A stretch of 39,906 nt of DNA from Mesotoga sp. UBA6090 (GTDB taxonomy: Bacteria > Thermotogota > Thermotogae > Petrotogales > Kosmotogaceae): the NCBI RefSeq assembly GCF_002435945.1, contig NZ_DIXC01000064.1, forward strand, positions 1 to 39,906, given 5' to 3'. Positions 1 to 8,198 of the stretch are shown one piece after another (positions within the stretch are counted from its first letter, which is position 1; each line of letters opens with the position of its first letter). A program made the position numbers and the translations under genes. The notes below the pieces were generated by a model. It was not told the DNA's origin, ran no database searches, and saw only the letters and a program-made list of their open reading frames with translations.

Positions 1-102
1 AGAGGCCTCACAAAAGCGAGTAAATGGCTAAAAGCTCTCGCTCGCAGGGAGCCTTATCTATTTGTACACTGGACAATGGGGATATTCTATGCGGCTGGAT
101 AA
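1..102 (+). CDS. Group II intron maturase/reverse transcriptase, C-terminal end (partial)
   Basis: The frame is open from the first base and ends at a TAA at 100-102, giving 33 residues that finish with the segment REPYLFVHWTMGIFYAAG. The K-W-L-K-x-L-A-R-R-x-P-x-L-F-x-H-W pattern is the usual extreme C terminus of bacterial group II intron-encoded proteins. The stop lies four bases before intron domain V, which is where these ORFs normally end when they are carried in domain IV. The protein would act as maturase and reverse transcriptase in splicing and retrohoming of its own intron. Only the tail is visible, so whether the rest is intact cannot be said. The identification rests mainly on linkage to domains V and VI. 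Confidence 0.75.
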   Translation, partial: RGLTKASKWLKALARREPYLFVHWTMGIFYAAG

Positions 103-178
103 TGGGAGCCGGATGAATCGAGAGGTTCAAGTCCGGTTCTGAGAGAGCCTGGGGGTGAAATCCCCCTGGGCTACTCAC
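1..178 (+). mobile_element. Group II intron, 3' end (domains V and VI)
   Basis: Positions 106-139 form a 34-nt hairpin typical of domain V: it starts GAGCCGGATG, has a GAGA tetraloop and ends CAAGTCCGGTTC, so the catalytic AGC triad is present. Domain VI follows at about 142-170 as a GGGGG/CCCCC stem closed by a TGAAAT loop region. The intron should end at the CTACTCAC at 171-178, whose final AC is the usual 3' boundary. Domains I-IV and the 5' exon lie left of the window. The intron is on the plus strand, in the same orientation as its maturase. Confidence 0.85.
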
Positions 179-192
179 CGGTTAAAAAGAGA

Positions 193-239
193 AACAGGTT
201 CGCCGTTGAATGGTTCTCCGTTCGCTAGGAGAACCTGTT
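193..239 (+). promoter_or_regulatory. Two mutually exclusive hairpins just after the intron
   Basis: AACAGGTTC at 193-201 is perfectly complementary to GAACCTGTT at 231-239. GGTTCTCC at 212-219 is perfectly complementary to GGAGAACC at 228-235. The two 3' arms overlap at 231-235, so only one stem can form at a time. A weak T-rich stretch follows at 239-246. This could be an attenuator-like or terminator-like element, or the stem-loop that some group II introns use as a target. No gene immediately downstream on the plus strand explains it. Confidence 0.45.
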
Positions 240-243
240 CTTT

Positions 244-277
244 GTTCCAGAGCGAGGATCTGTTCTTCCTTCTTGGT
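244..277 (-). repeat. Mosaic repeat module, inverted copy of 17940-17973
   Basis: The reverse complement of these 34 bases matches 17940-17973 at 32 of 34 positions by direct comparison. A shorter version of the same word, TTCTTCGTTCTTGGT, occurs at 8804-8818. The sequence is non-coding in all three places. It belongs to the mosaic intergenic repeat family described in the findings. Confidence 0.75.
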
Positions 278-363
278 AAAGATCATGATTCAAGAGTGTT
301 TGGAGTCTAGCCAGCTATGAAAAATGCCACTGATCGTTCAACTGTATTTTGGTTCTGCGGCTT

Positions 364-411
364 GCAACTTGGAACTGACAACGCACAACTGCTCTTCATA
401 GCGTTCAGCGT
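364..411 (-). repeat. Mosaic repeat modules, inverted copy of 17588-17651
   Basis: Read on the minus strand, 411-392 matches 17588-17607 at 19 of 20 positions, and 391-364 matches 17624-17651 at 23 of 28. Here the two modules abut directly; in the 17.6 kb copy they are separated by 16 extra bases. Related 20-base modules occur at 8685-8704 and 28179-28198. The repeat sits between the intron and the 3' end of the ROK kinase gene. Confidence 0.65.
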
Positions 412-444
412 TATCTTACAGGCGGCTCTTACTTGCGAAGCCAG

Positions 445-1341
445 TCATTCATTTCCGGATGCTTCTCCGGCCATCGCATAGACAGCTGCGCCTACTATTC
501 CTGCGTCGTTTCCCGAAAGAGAAAGAACCACATCTTCTTCGGTATACAGCGATGATCTTGAGAGCACTGAAAGTTCCTCTCTCAGGCTGTTCAAGAATCT
601 CTTCCCGAGCTCACACACTCCACCTCCCACAACTACTATGTCGGGGTCTAAACTCAGGAAGACCGAATCGACTACGATCGCAAGATCTCCTGCTACGGTA
701 CTTACTGCTTCTTCAACAACTGGATTGCCGTTTAGATACTGTTCGATGAGAGCGGCTCTGTCCATTTCTTGGCCTGCTGCCGCTGCCACAAGGCTATGGA
801 TAAGGCGCATAGATACATATTGCTCGGCGCACCCCTCCTTACCGCAATTACAGGGTTTTCCACCAGGGTGTATGATGATGTGGCCGAATTCGGCTGCCTC
901 TCCGCGCTTTCCTAGAAGAGGAGAACCGTTTATCACGATTCCCCCGCCAAGGCCACTCCCCGCCGTTAACATTACCAGCGTTTCCGCCCGGCGATAGTTG
1001 CAGAACCATTCACCGAATGCAGCCGCATTTGAATCGTTCAGAACGGCGGTAACAACGCCTGTCTTCTCCTGGATGAGAGTCTTTACCGGCACTCCGGTCC
1101 AGTTAGTGAGATTGCTCGTAGCCAGATTCACATTCCCGGTGATAGGATCGACTCTGCCTGCCGTACCGATGCCTATAGCTTCCACGTTGTGCGCGGCTAG
1201 CTCTTCTCTAACTATCTCCAAGAGCTGGTCTTTGAGATTTATGGCGGTAGGAAATAGTCTCTTCTCGGAGAGTGTGCCATTTGAATCCACAATCGCCGTC
1301 TTGATCATCGTTCCACCGATATCTATTCCGAGAGCAAGCAT
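445..1341 (-). CDS. ROK family sugar kinase (glucokinase or N-acetylmannosamine kinase type)
   Basis: The 298-residue protein starts MLALGIDIGGT, the N-terminal phosphate-binding strand of ROK kinases. Asn102-Asp103 (LNDSN) provides the catalytic aspartate. E151-F-G-H154 and the zinc-binding cysteines C164, C166 and C171 (CNCGKEGC) form the family signature. ROK kinases phosphorylate hexoses or N-acetylhexosamines at O6 in the cytoplasm. A NanE epimerase gene lies upstream on the same strand, so N-acetylmannosamine is a plausible substrate, since the two enzymes together would give N-acetylglucosamine-6-phosphate. Glucose or GlcNAc cannot be excluded from sequence. Length is usual for the family and no defect is seen. 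Family assignment is firm; the substrate is inferred from context only. Confidence 0.9.
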   Translation of the reverse strand: MLALGIDIGGTMIKTAIVDSNGTLSEKRLFPTAINLKDQLLEIVREELAAHNVEAIGIGTAGRVDPITGNVNLATSNLTNWTGVPVKTLIQEKTGVVTAVLNDSNAAAFGEWFCNYRRAETLVMLTAGSGLGGGIVINGSPLLGKRGEAAEFGHIIIHPGGKPCNCGKEGCAEQYVSMRLIHSLVAAAAGQEMDRAALIEQYLNGNPVVEEAVSTVAGDLAIVVDSVFLSLDPDIVVVGGGVCELGKRFLNSLREELSVLSRSSLYTEEDVVLSLSGNDAGIVGAAVYAMAGEASGNE

Positions 1342-1464
1342 TCATACACCTCGCTTCAGAATTAAGCCAGAAATAAACTCCGGGTCTTCTTGAAATATAT
1401 TGAGACCTGATTTGTTGTTGTGGGTATTCGAACATTCAGGTCTATTCATTCAGAACCAAGAAAC

Positions 1465-1938
1465 TCATTGCTCCTGTTTGTAATATCCCATTCCAATCAC
1501 ATATGTTAACTCTCCGTGAGTAGCGGACATCACGTAGGCGCTCTTGAATGTTGCAGGACCTCCGTCTGGCAAGGGCCAAAAGAAATCTACCCAGCCTCCT
1601 CCCTGATTCAGGGCGACTTCAAAAATCCTGACAATCATATAGAGTCCATTCTTGTCTTTGAGAGATATCAGGTTTCTGCCCTCAAAGACGGTTGGATTTC
1701 CCGCGTTGACTAGATTGGTTCCGCTATCGTCGTAGATGAAGATGTACTCCTCACCAGTGAAGAACTGACTGTTTCTGTCGTAGAAAAGCGGAAATATCTC
1801 CGGCCCATTCTCTTCGATCAGCCCGGCCGCCTTCTCGACCCTTGCCTGAATTTCAAGTCGTTTTTCTTCTTCGCTCATGCCGAGGGCGATTGTAAAGGTC
1901 AAAAGCACGATTAGAAACGTTAAGAACAGATTCTTCAA
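1465..1938 (-). CDS. Secreted or membrane-anchored single-Cache domain protein
   Basis: This 157-residue protein begins at a TTG (1936-1938) with a strong AAGGAGGAG ribosome binding site. Residues 1-20 form a hydrophobic signal or anchor segment. The rest resembles a stand-alone single Cache domain (sCache_2 type): a helix around residues 23-40 (EEEKRLEIQARVEKAAGLI), then a PAS-like fold with YIFIYDDSGTNLVNAGNP, GLYMIVRIFEVA and an aromatic-rich segment before YVIGMGYYKQEQ at the end. Cache domains bind small ligands outside the cell, usually as the input half of a chemoreceptor or kinase. Here no signalling output domain follows. It may serve as a ligand-binding or sensory accessory protein. 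It lies between the ROK kinase and NanE on the same strand, with gaps of 123 and about 150 bases, so a link to amino-sugar use is possible but unproven. Confidence 0.7.
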   Translation of the reverse strand: MKNLFLTFLIVLLTFTIALGMSEEEKRLEIQARVEKAAGLIEENGPEIFPLFYDRNSQFFTGEEYIFIYDDSGTNLVNAGNPTVFEGRNLISLKDKNGLYMIVRIFEVALNQGGGWVDFFWPLPDGGPATFKSAYVMSATHGELTYVIGMGYYKQEQ

Positions 1939-2087
1939 AATGACTCCTCCTTACACACTCAGTATTTCATGTACTCCCAATTATTAGTCTACCGTGTAGA
2001 AGTTCATTCTCTAGCACACTTCAACAGCAAATCGCACCCCGAGCAAAACTCTACGGGATACAGACAAATCTCCAGCTATAGGCAACA

Positions 2088-2798
2088 TCACTTGCCGGAT
2101 TGGGAACGGCTCTTCTTCCAGTCTTCAAGGTAGGAAGTGAATTTCTTGGTTATTAGCTGGGGCCTTGTAATGACACTGCCGAGCGTGACCGAAAAGGCCC
2201 CGGCTTCGAAGGCTTTCACAACCTGTTCCGGCTCCCAGTAGTTGCCCTCGGCAATTATCGGAATATCGAACTCTTCAACAAGTGCCTCTACAAGCCGGAT
2301 ATCCGGCTTCGGTCTGGTCAGTGTCTCATCTGTGTATCCAGAAAGCGTCGTGGCGAGAAAATCGGGCTTGAGACGGGATACTTCCCTAGCATCCTCGATG
2401 CTGGAGATATCGGCCATTATCTTTTTGTCCGGAAATTCTCTTCTTACGACGGCAAATATCTTGTCGAGCCCTTCGGGTCTCTTTCTCAAGGTGCAGTCTA
2501 TGGCGACAACATCGGCGCCTGCTCTCAAAACCGTGAGGGCGTCTTCCGAAGTTGGGGTTATGTAAACAGGATATCCCGCGATGTTTCGTTTGTTCAGTCC
2601 GATTAAGGGTATGTCGAACGCGGACTTAATATCCTCAATGTCTTGCGCCCCGTCTGCCCTTATCGCAGCGGCTCCTCCCATTATGGCTGCCTTCGCCATC
2701 AGCACCATCATTCCGCGGCCGTGGAGAGGTTCGTCCTCCAGGGCCTGGCAGGAGACGACTATCTTCTTTTCTATCTTATTCAGTAGTTCTGAACGCAA
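2088..2798 (-). CDS. nanE: N-acylglucosamine-6-phosphate 2-epimerase (NanE)
   Basis: The enzyme interconverts ManNAc-6-phosphate and GlcNAc-6-phosphate in the cytoplasm. The sequence shows the NanE TIM-barrel signatures in order: IVVSCQALEDEPLHG near the N terminus, AAIRADGAQDI, IGLNKRN (carrying the catalytic lysine region), VAIDCTLRKRP, IIAEGNYW (the catalytic glutamate region) and a C-terminal phosphate-binding SVTLGSVITRP. The chosen start is a TTG at 2796-2798, preceded at six bases by GAGGTG; it gives an N terminus as short as that of known NanE proteins. A GTG at 2817-2819 is an in-frame alternative, adding seven residues. No N-acetylneuraminate lyase gene is visible, so the source of ManNAc-6-P would be the ROK kinase or a transporter elsewhere. 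Confidence 0.93.
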   Translation of the reverse strand: MRSELLNKIEKKIVVSCQALEDEPLHGRGMMVLMAKAAIMGGAAAIRADGAQDIEDIKSAFDIPLIGLNKRNIAGYPVYITPTSEDALTVLRAGADVVAIDCTLRKRPEGLDKIFAVVRREFPDKKIMADISSIEDAREVSRLKPDFLATTLSGYTDETLTRPKPDIRLVEALVEEFDIPIIAEGNYWEPEQVVKAFEAGAFSVTLGSVITRPQLITKKFTSYLEDWKKSRSQSGK

Positions 2799-3231
2799 TT
2801 CAGTCACCTCAGGTTTCACCTTTCGTGAACCTCATCATCATCTATATGATCTTATTTGGAATTCTATCATCTTGTTCCTTAGTTCCAGAATCAGTCATCA
2901 TTATGGAGTAAATGCGGTTTCATGCACCTCTAGCTCATGATCTTAAATCCCCGCTTGTGCGGAGGAGATCGCTTGCAGCTGGAAGATCCGCTTATCAAGA
3001 CATGCTGCACGCTTAGAATCAAGGACCCGCTAATCGTTGGGAAGAAAAGTTCTAGCAACCAAGAACAAACACCGAACAACCTTTCTCAGTGAACCATTTC
3101 AAGGCTGCGGCTTTTTTCGTATACAAAGGTGCGTAGGGTCAAGAGATGGCGCTCCTCCCTCAAGGACTTAAGATCAGGACTATCAGGAGCCAACGACAGC
3201 ATTCGCGCAAAGACCAGCATATTGGTGGCAT
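2799..3231. other. Intergenic region between NanE and the DUF4127 gene
   Basis: No gene is supported in these 433 bases. Around 2950-3040 the words CGCTTG and CGCTTA recur every 15-35 bases among short imperfect palindromes, and CAACCAAGAACAA at about 3056-3068 resembles the mosaic repeat word found at 17940. This may be a degraded member of the same repeat family, but the match is too weak to be sure. The NanE promoter should lie near 2820-2890 on the minus strand; no clear -10 and -35 pair was recognised. Confidence 0.4.
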
Positions 3232-4755
3232 TTAACTCCCAACTTGTGGGTAATGATGGGCTCTCGGCACAACCGAAAGACCCAGTTCGAAGGATCTGTG
3301 CCAGGGGAAGAAGAGTCGTTCAACCTCGAATTCTATTCCCAGAGCCTCTTGAACAGGAGGAATATAAGGAATCAGTTCACTCTTCACAAACTCCTCGGCC
3401 CATAATTCGACGGGAATTACAGTCCACGGCTTTGACCCTCTTTTTTCTGCCTCGACCAGCAGCCTTTTGCGTATATTCGACTGAAATGCCCAGTGCTCAA
3501 GGAAGAAGATCGCCTGCAATTCCTTGATCCTTGACTGATCTACCTCCAGCAGCCCCTTACTTCCCAGAAGCTGGACTATCGAATGGGCGCATACTGTTCC
3601 AAGAGTGTTTCCGGCTGTGTTCCAGGCCGAGTAATTCGTTTCCAGCCAGTTCAGTTCGCTTCTCTTCAGCAACTCTTTGACCAGATAGTTGTCGGCGCCG
3701 TTGGTGTACTTTACATCGGCTATACCCTTTATCATCGAATCTGCCGTTTCGATCTCGCGAAAGAACCTGTCGTACGAACTCGAGTCGGTGGGAGCGAAAA
3801 GCTGCTGAGCGCTGTCGAGACCGACTTCCGGATTGTTAGCCAGAAGCAGAATCTCTCCTCCGCTGTCGACCACCTTTCCTCCGGCTGCCTCTATATGGTT
3901 TTGAATGCCCTGGTAGAGTGGAGAGCCTTCGTAGGGTGGAATGAAATCCTTATGCTCCGGAGAGGCGTAACGAACCTCAAAGGCCGGGGTCTCTCCCACC
4001 GATTCAGAAAGCACGCTGGCCAGTAAACTAAGTGTCGCCTCATCTGCACCTGCATGAATTGAAACCCTCGATCCTATTTTGAGAGAGTCTACCCTGGCCC
4101 GATGAATCTCGCTTTCGGCAAGGGATATGCTTTCCTTGCTGTTATCGTCGAGAACGAGATTCAAGAAGTCAATCACGCCTTTGTCTACCAGTTCTATTAC
4201 TGAAGAGACAAGCTTTCGGTTTCTGATTCGTCTCACAAGATAGTCCGTTACGAAGTGAGAGGGAATCTTGCTGATCTTTTCGATCACGGAGCGGTGAACC
4301 ATCTCACCTCTGAAGCTCCTGGCGAGAAGTCTGGAAAGATCATACATGTCCAGCCCGAAGTATTGCCAGTAGTCCGGTTCCTCTTCGGACGAGTTGTAGA
4401 AAGGAGTTCTTGTTATAGTCGTGGTTGCGTAGATCTTCACGACGCGTTCCTTAAGCCCCTTCAACAGGTCGAGCCTTTCCTGAAGAGTATCCAGGGTATC
4501 CAGACTCATTCGCGAGGGTATAAGTCCGCCATGTGCCAGCATGTCGATAGAAATGACCAGATAATCTCCCTGCACGACAGTCTGCTCAAGCCATCTGAGA
4601 AGCCTGCGAATATCCGGGGGCGTTTTCTTTGCCCCCAGATAAACTTTTGGCGGAGTAACGACTTCTATGTTCGCGGCTCGAGCCAGCAACAGGAAATAAT
4701 CTCTCGTGCAGAAACGCTCATCTACAGGGAGAAAGATTACTCTCTTATCAAACAT
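3232..4755 (-). CDS. DUF4127 family protein
   Basis: The 507-residue protein starts MFDKRVIFLPVDERFCTRDY, the PxDERP-like N-terminal motif of the DUF4127 family. Further family-like stretches are DYLVISIDMLAHGGLIPSR (about residues 86-104), IHAGADEATLSLLA and the C-terminal LGTVCAHSIVQLL. There is no signal peptide and no convincing membrane segment, so it is probably cytoplasmic. The biochemical function of DUF4127 is not established as far as I know. The conserved DER, GGL and HAGADE motifs look like an active site rather than a structural role, but that is inference. It stands alone on the minus strand, with about 430 bases between it and NanE, so a shared transcript is uncertain. Downstream of it the plus-strand reading is noise. 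Confidence 0.8.
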   Translation of the reverse strand: MFDKRVIFLPVDERFCTRDYFLLLARAANIEVVTPPKVYLGAKKTPPDIRRLLRWLEQTVVQGDYLVISIDMLAHGGLIPSRMSLDTLDTLQERLDLLKGLKERVVKIYATTTITRTPFYNSSEEEPDYWQYFGLDMYDLSRLLARSFRGEMVHRSVIEKISKIPSHFVTDYLVRRIRNRKLVSSVIELVDKGVIDFLNLVLDDNSKESISLAESEIHRARVDSLKIGSRVSIHAGADEATLSLLASVLSESVGETPAFEVRYASPEHKDFIPPYEGSPLYQGIQNHIEAAGGKVVDSGGEILLLANNPEVGLDSAQQLFAPTDSSSYDRFFREIETADSMIKGIADVKYTNGADNYLVKELLKRSELNWLETNYSAWNTAGNTLGTVCAHSIVQLLGSKGLLEVDQSRIKELQAIFFLEHWAFQSNIRKRLLVEAEKRGSKPWTVIPVELWAEEFVKSELIPYIPPVQEALGIEFEVERLFFPWHRSFELGLSVVPRAHHYPQVGS

Positions 4756-5620
4756 ATTCTTACTTCATCGCCCGGCAAACCCGCATCATTTTGATCGGAC
4801 CACAGCTGGAAGAAGTCTTGTTTCTGTTTGTGCAGCTCAAAGAACGGCAAAATCTCGCTCCGTAAGAGATATATAGATTTCCAACGATATCCATGCCTGA
4901 TTAGTTTGACCTCCTCGTGACTCTCCTTTGTTATCAAACTACCAGAAACGATTGATTTCTCCAAAGCCCGGAAGGAGTCTTTAAAAATGCTCAGAAACGA
5001 CTACAAACAAAGGCTTACAGGTAATACTGAAATAGAAAGAAGTCTCCCTGGTCTAGCCAGAACACTTGATGACAAGAGAACGGAATTCTGATAGTTGTAG
5101 ACTTAGAAACCCGCTTAAACTGGACAGAGAGCTTTCAATTTCGCGATGAAGAAGTAATGTGGATTAAGCAGTCATTGTGCAGAAAGGAGCCAACTTCAGC
5201 GGAACTGCGCTAGTTCCTTTTTCAACTTTCACGGGAACCATTTAAGGCAAAGTGACGAGGTTTGGAAAGGTTGAAATTGAAGTGACTCTGATCAGCCTAA
5301 AAGAGGATACTGTTTTCATCCTGAACATGTGAGGGACTTTGTCTGGTGAGAATATGTCCGGCGCTGCGTCCGCATTGATGAAGGGTTATCCCGTTGACTC
5401 GGATTACACATGGCTTTCGCAAGAGAGTAATGACAGCTCGGTACTGGTTCGGTAGTATTTGATTCTGGTCATGTCATACGCCTTGAATTTCTCATGAAGC
5501 GCAGGTATTTCAGGAAAATGTATTATTATTAGTTTGGCCCCGTTTGATTGAGTTGATCTGATCTACCTGGACATACTATTGACAAGACAACAGTCACGAG
5601 AAGAATTAAAGGGGGTTATT
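4756..5620. other. Gene-free or decayed stretch
   Basis: I see no intact gene here. All frames are cut by frequent stops, and base composition does not suggest one long non-coding RNA. A plus-strand segment at about 5178-5230 reads KGANFSGTALVPFSTFTG, faintly like the FSGK-x-x-x-PF strand of small flavodoxins. That match is not enough to call a pseudogene. The stretch runs straight into a certain pseudogene at 5621, so it is probably part of the same degraded gene block. Confidence 0.4.
5201..5223 (+). terminator. Possible rho-independent terminator
   Basis: GGAACT at 5201-5206 pairs perfectly with AGTTCC at 5212-5217 across a five-base loop and is followed by TTTTT. The stem is only six base pairs and lies in a degraded region, so chance is possible. 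Confidence 0.3.
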
Positions 5621-6066
5621 ATGCCGAGGCTAACACCTATCGCATTATTGAAGCGCTGCGCAAGTTCCACTCTGGTTGTCCGCACAAAAACGAGCGTTCA
5701 GAATCTACCTTCTCTCTTTGGAAAAAAATATGGAGAGACTGCCGCCTATTTTGGCGAGATGGGAGAATCCCCTGCCGATATCCCATTTGTTCCCTATCAC
5801 AACATGGACATGCAAAATCTTGATGTTGAGATAGGATTTCCCAGTTTCATTCGATCTGCCCGGAAAAGGTGACATCATTCAGAGCTGCATTTAAGCGTCT
5901 TTTCTGTCTACATGGGTCCATACAGCCAGATGGAGACGGTGTACAGCGAAATGGCCGAATGATAGGCAAGAACGGATATGTCCCCACAGGTAGCGTCTAT
6001 TAGCAGTACTACAACGGGCCAGAATTCCCGGAGAGTCAGTATCTGACGAAGATTTTGATGCAAGTC
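5621..6066 (+). pseudogene. GyrI-like (AraC effector-binding domain) protein, broken by stops and a frameshift
   Basis: An ATG at 5621 follows an AAAGGGGG ribosome binding site and opens a frame reading RTKTSVQNLPSLFGKKYGET, then PADIPFVPYHNMDMQNLDVE and IGFP. This is a clear GyrI-like / AraC effector-binding signature. The frame ends at 5870-5872 after the conserved strand. The rest is recognisable in other frames: VYMGPYSQMETVYSEMAEW at about 5908-5964, then PEFPESQYLTKILM near 6021-6062, with a TGA after MAEW and a TAG further on. At least one frameshift and two stops interrupt it. The intact protein would be about 150 residues and would bind small amphipathic or cationic ligands. It is a recent-looking loss, because the motifs remain easy to read. 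Confidence 0.8.
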
Positions 6067-6972
6067 GGAAGACCTGAGTGAGCGTCGCTGTTCGAAAATT
6101 CCCGGAACGTGGGTGGAACCGACTTCAACTCATTCTGATTCTGCACAGAGTTTGTGGAAATGTGGAAACGCTTAAGTGAGAATCGGATAATTAGTGAACA
6201 GAGGTCACTTTTAGGGCATCTGTTCTCATTCTTATCAATTGTCTTTGCTCCAGTAGAAGCACAACCCACTGCTAGTTAAGGGTTGCCTTCTTCAAGTATC
6301 AATTACACAGATTCCCGTCTGAAGATCTATGAGAGGCTTCGAAGCCCTGAAGGTGTCTGAGGTTTTTACTTTCAGAATTCTTATCCAAGCAACACTAAGC
6401 GCCGAGTTAATAGCTGCAAATGAAAACATCTCTCTGGGCTTGAAACTGAAAATGTAAGCTAAATTGGTTAGATACGTACCAATCTGCAGGCCGGGATATC
6501 GCAGGATTGTAGAACTTCTCAAGGGTTGGACTCGATAACGTTTGACTCGTCGAGATATTCTCTGAAAGCTTTTGAAGAAATATTTGCGTCAGCAAGGTTG
6601 ATCAAGGCGATTACCATTGTCATCACGGCTTAGCCAAACCAATCGTAAACACTACAAAGACTGTTTTATGAAACCTGTCCCGTCTCATTTCCGCATCTCA
6701 CCTTCATACATTAGTATACCATGCATTTGCTGAATGATGTATCTGTAATGAATTACCATTCAATGTGTAAATTTATTTCTGAAAAGAAGTTGCGAGTTGC
6801 ATTACTCAGTGAGTTGAAATAATAGATATACAGAAGAATTATATGCGATCAAACCGTCTACATTCTTTGATCTGGAAAGCTTCTGAAAGAAGAATACTAT
6901 GAAAAGCTCCGTCCAGCGAACGAAAAACATGGTTGCTATATGTTGGAGGGAATTGTGCTGTAATGTTCTAGC
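6067..6972. other. AT-rich gene-free stretch
   Basis: I see no supportable gene in these 900 bases. Open stretches of 60-75 codons on the minus strand at 6292-6595 have no recognisable motifs and no good ribosome binding site. The right-hand part (about 6600-6960) is AT-rich. It may be remnant sequence from genes lost next to the GyrI-like pseudogene. Confidence 0.4.
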
Positions 6973-7926
6973 CTAGTCTTGTTCGACTCCCTTGCCCAGA
7001 TCCTTATCGAAGCTGTAGAAGCTTTCATCCCAGAAGTCCATAGGACAGATCTCATCTTCGGACTCAAACCTGTTTCCCAAACCGACAACAGTCCCGTTAA
7101 ATTCATCGCCTCCGCATTCACACTCAGTGCATCGATTCAGATAGAGGTCGAGACCATGCCGGATATTTCCGAAGAAGATATTACCTTCCAGCCTGGTTTC
7201 GGAAGATGAGTTGATCAGGATCCCGTTTTCGACGTTCTCGGTAACCACGTTCTCAGAGATAGATCCAGTAGCATTGCCACCAAGTGAAACCCCCACTGTA
7301 TTTCTTTTGAATGTGCATCCTGTGATGTTGTACTTCAGATCATTTGTGAGGCTTATTCCAACTCCGTTCCTTTCGAAAACGGAGTTTTCGGCACTCAGAG
7401 TGGCATTACCATACGCATAGATTCCGGCCAGCCTCGTTTCTATATACTCCTCGTTATCCATGCCGTCATAGCATGTGATGTAGGAATCAACCACCTCAAG
7501 AGTCATTCCTGCGCCGCTGAAAGAGATTCCAAAGCGGCCGCCCGCTATGAAGGCGTCTTTGATCTGGCCGGAGGACCTGGATACGTTTATGGCTGCGCCA
7601 CTGGCAAGAACTGTTACACTTTTTATCGAGAAACTCTTCGCACCTCTGACGAAAATCCCGAGATCCTTTCCCTCTTCGGGCACTATTGTTACTTCGTCTC
7701 TTGAGGAGCCTTCAATCATTATCTCTTTGCTAATTGAAAGGCTCTCCTTGTAAGTTCCAGGAAGGATTTTTATTGTATCGCCGGGATTGGCAGCGTCGAT
7801 AGCTGCCTGAATACTCTTATAGTGGCCGTCCGGGTCGCCAACAATTAGAACCTCGGCGCTCTCTTGTGCCAGGCCTGTAGAAACAAATACAAGTAGAGAT
7901 AAAAGCAAAACGAAGCATATCTTCAT
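6973..7926 (-). CDS. Secreted right-handed beta-helix repeat protein (NosD/DUF1565-like)
   Basis: The 317-residue protein has a signal peptide (about residues 1-20, ending VSTGLAQ). It is followed by GHYKSIQAAIDAANPGDTIK and ILPGTYKESLSI, the typical entry of right-handed parallel beta-helix and pectate-lyase-like proteins. From about residue 75 to 260 the chain shows repeated 20-24-residue coils rich in N, G, V and S, such as NGVGISLTNDLKYNITGCTF and NTVGVSLGGNATGSISENVV. A cysteine cluster (CTECEC) comes near residue 268. Such folds bind or cleave polysaccharide, or act as surface scaffolds; no catalytic triad is obvious. The gene stands alone with a GGGG-type ribosome binding site. The function is unknown beyond the fold, and the export prediction is confident. 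Confidence 0.85.
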   Translation of the reverse strand: MKICFVLLLSLLVFVSTGLAQESAEVLIVGDPDGHYKSIQAAIDAANPGDTIKILPGTYKESLSISKEIMIEGSSRDEVTIVPEEGKDLGIFVRGAKSFSIKSVTVLASGAAINVSRSSGQIKDAFIAGGRFGISFSGAGMTLEVVDSYITCYDGMDNEEYIETRLAGIYAYGNATLSAENSVFERNGVGISLTNDLKYNITGCTFKRNTVGVSLGGNATGSISENVVTENVENGILINSSSETRLEGNIFFGNIRHGLDLYLNRCTECECGGDEFNGTVVGLGNRFESEDEICPMDFWDESFYSFDKDLGKGVEQD

Positions 7927-7983
7927 AAACGCACCCCCATTCCTTTACTACCATTAGTTTATCCCAATTTGGGTCAAGTACTC

Positions 7984-7999
7984 GATAGTTTTCACTATC
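7984..7999. promoter_or_regulatory. Small inverted repeat upstream of the beta-helix gene
   Basis: GATAGT at 7984-7989 and ACTATC at 7994-7999 form a perfect six-base inverted repeat with four bases between. It lies about 60 bases upstream of the beta-helix start codon and just upstream of a TTGACC (minus strand) that could be a -35 box. It might be an operator. The evidence is position and symmetry only. Confidence 0.3.
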
Positions 8000-8198
8000 A
8001 GGGTATTACAGATAACCATAAATCCTAGGCTTTGCCAATGATCGATGATTTGACTTGCTTTCTTAAACAGTCTAGTCTGCATTTCGCGATCGTTCTATTT
8101 GGAATGGTGCTAAAATCACTTGTTGTAAGGAAAGTTCGTGGTCCGTTGTGGTTATTCATGACTTCTCAGAGGCCAAAGTGAGAATTGGAGGCGAGAAA

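Noticed and set aside
106..178. tRNA-like sequence (GGTTCAAGTCC)
   Set aside because: The GGTTCAAGTCC word looks like a T-loop, but the hairpin is the group II intron domain V and no cloverleaf can be built.
459..997. Plus-strand open frames opposite the ROK kinase gene
   Set aside because: They are antisense shadows of a well-supported gene, with no ribosome binding sites or known motifs.
5178..5230. Flavodoxin-like fragment (FSGTALVPF)
   Set aside because: A nine-residue resemblance in a region full of stops is not enough to name a pseudogene.
6292..6595. Minus-strand open frames of 62-76 codons
   Set aside because: They have no motif, no good start, and lie in a decayed region.
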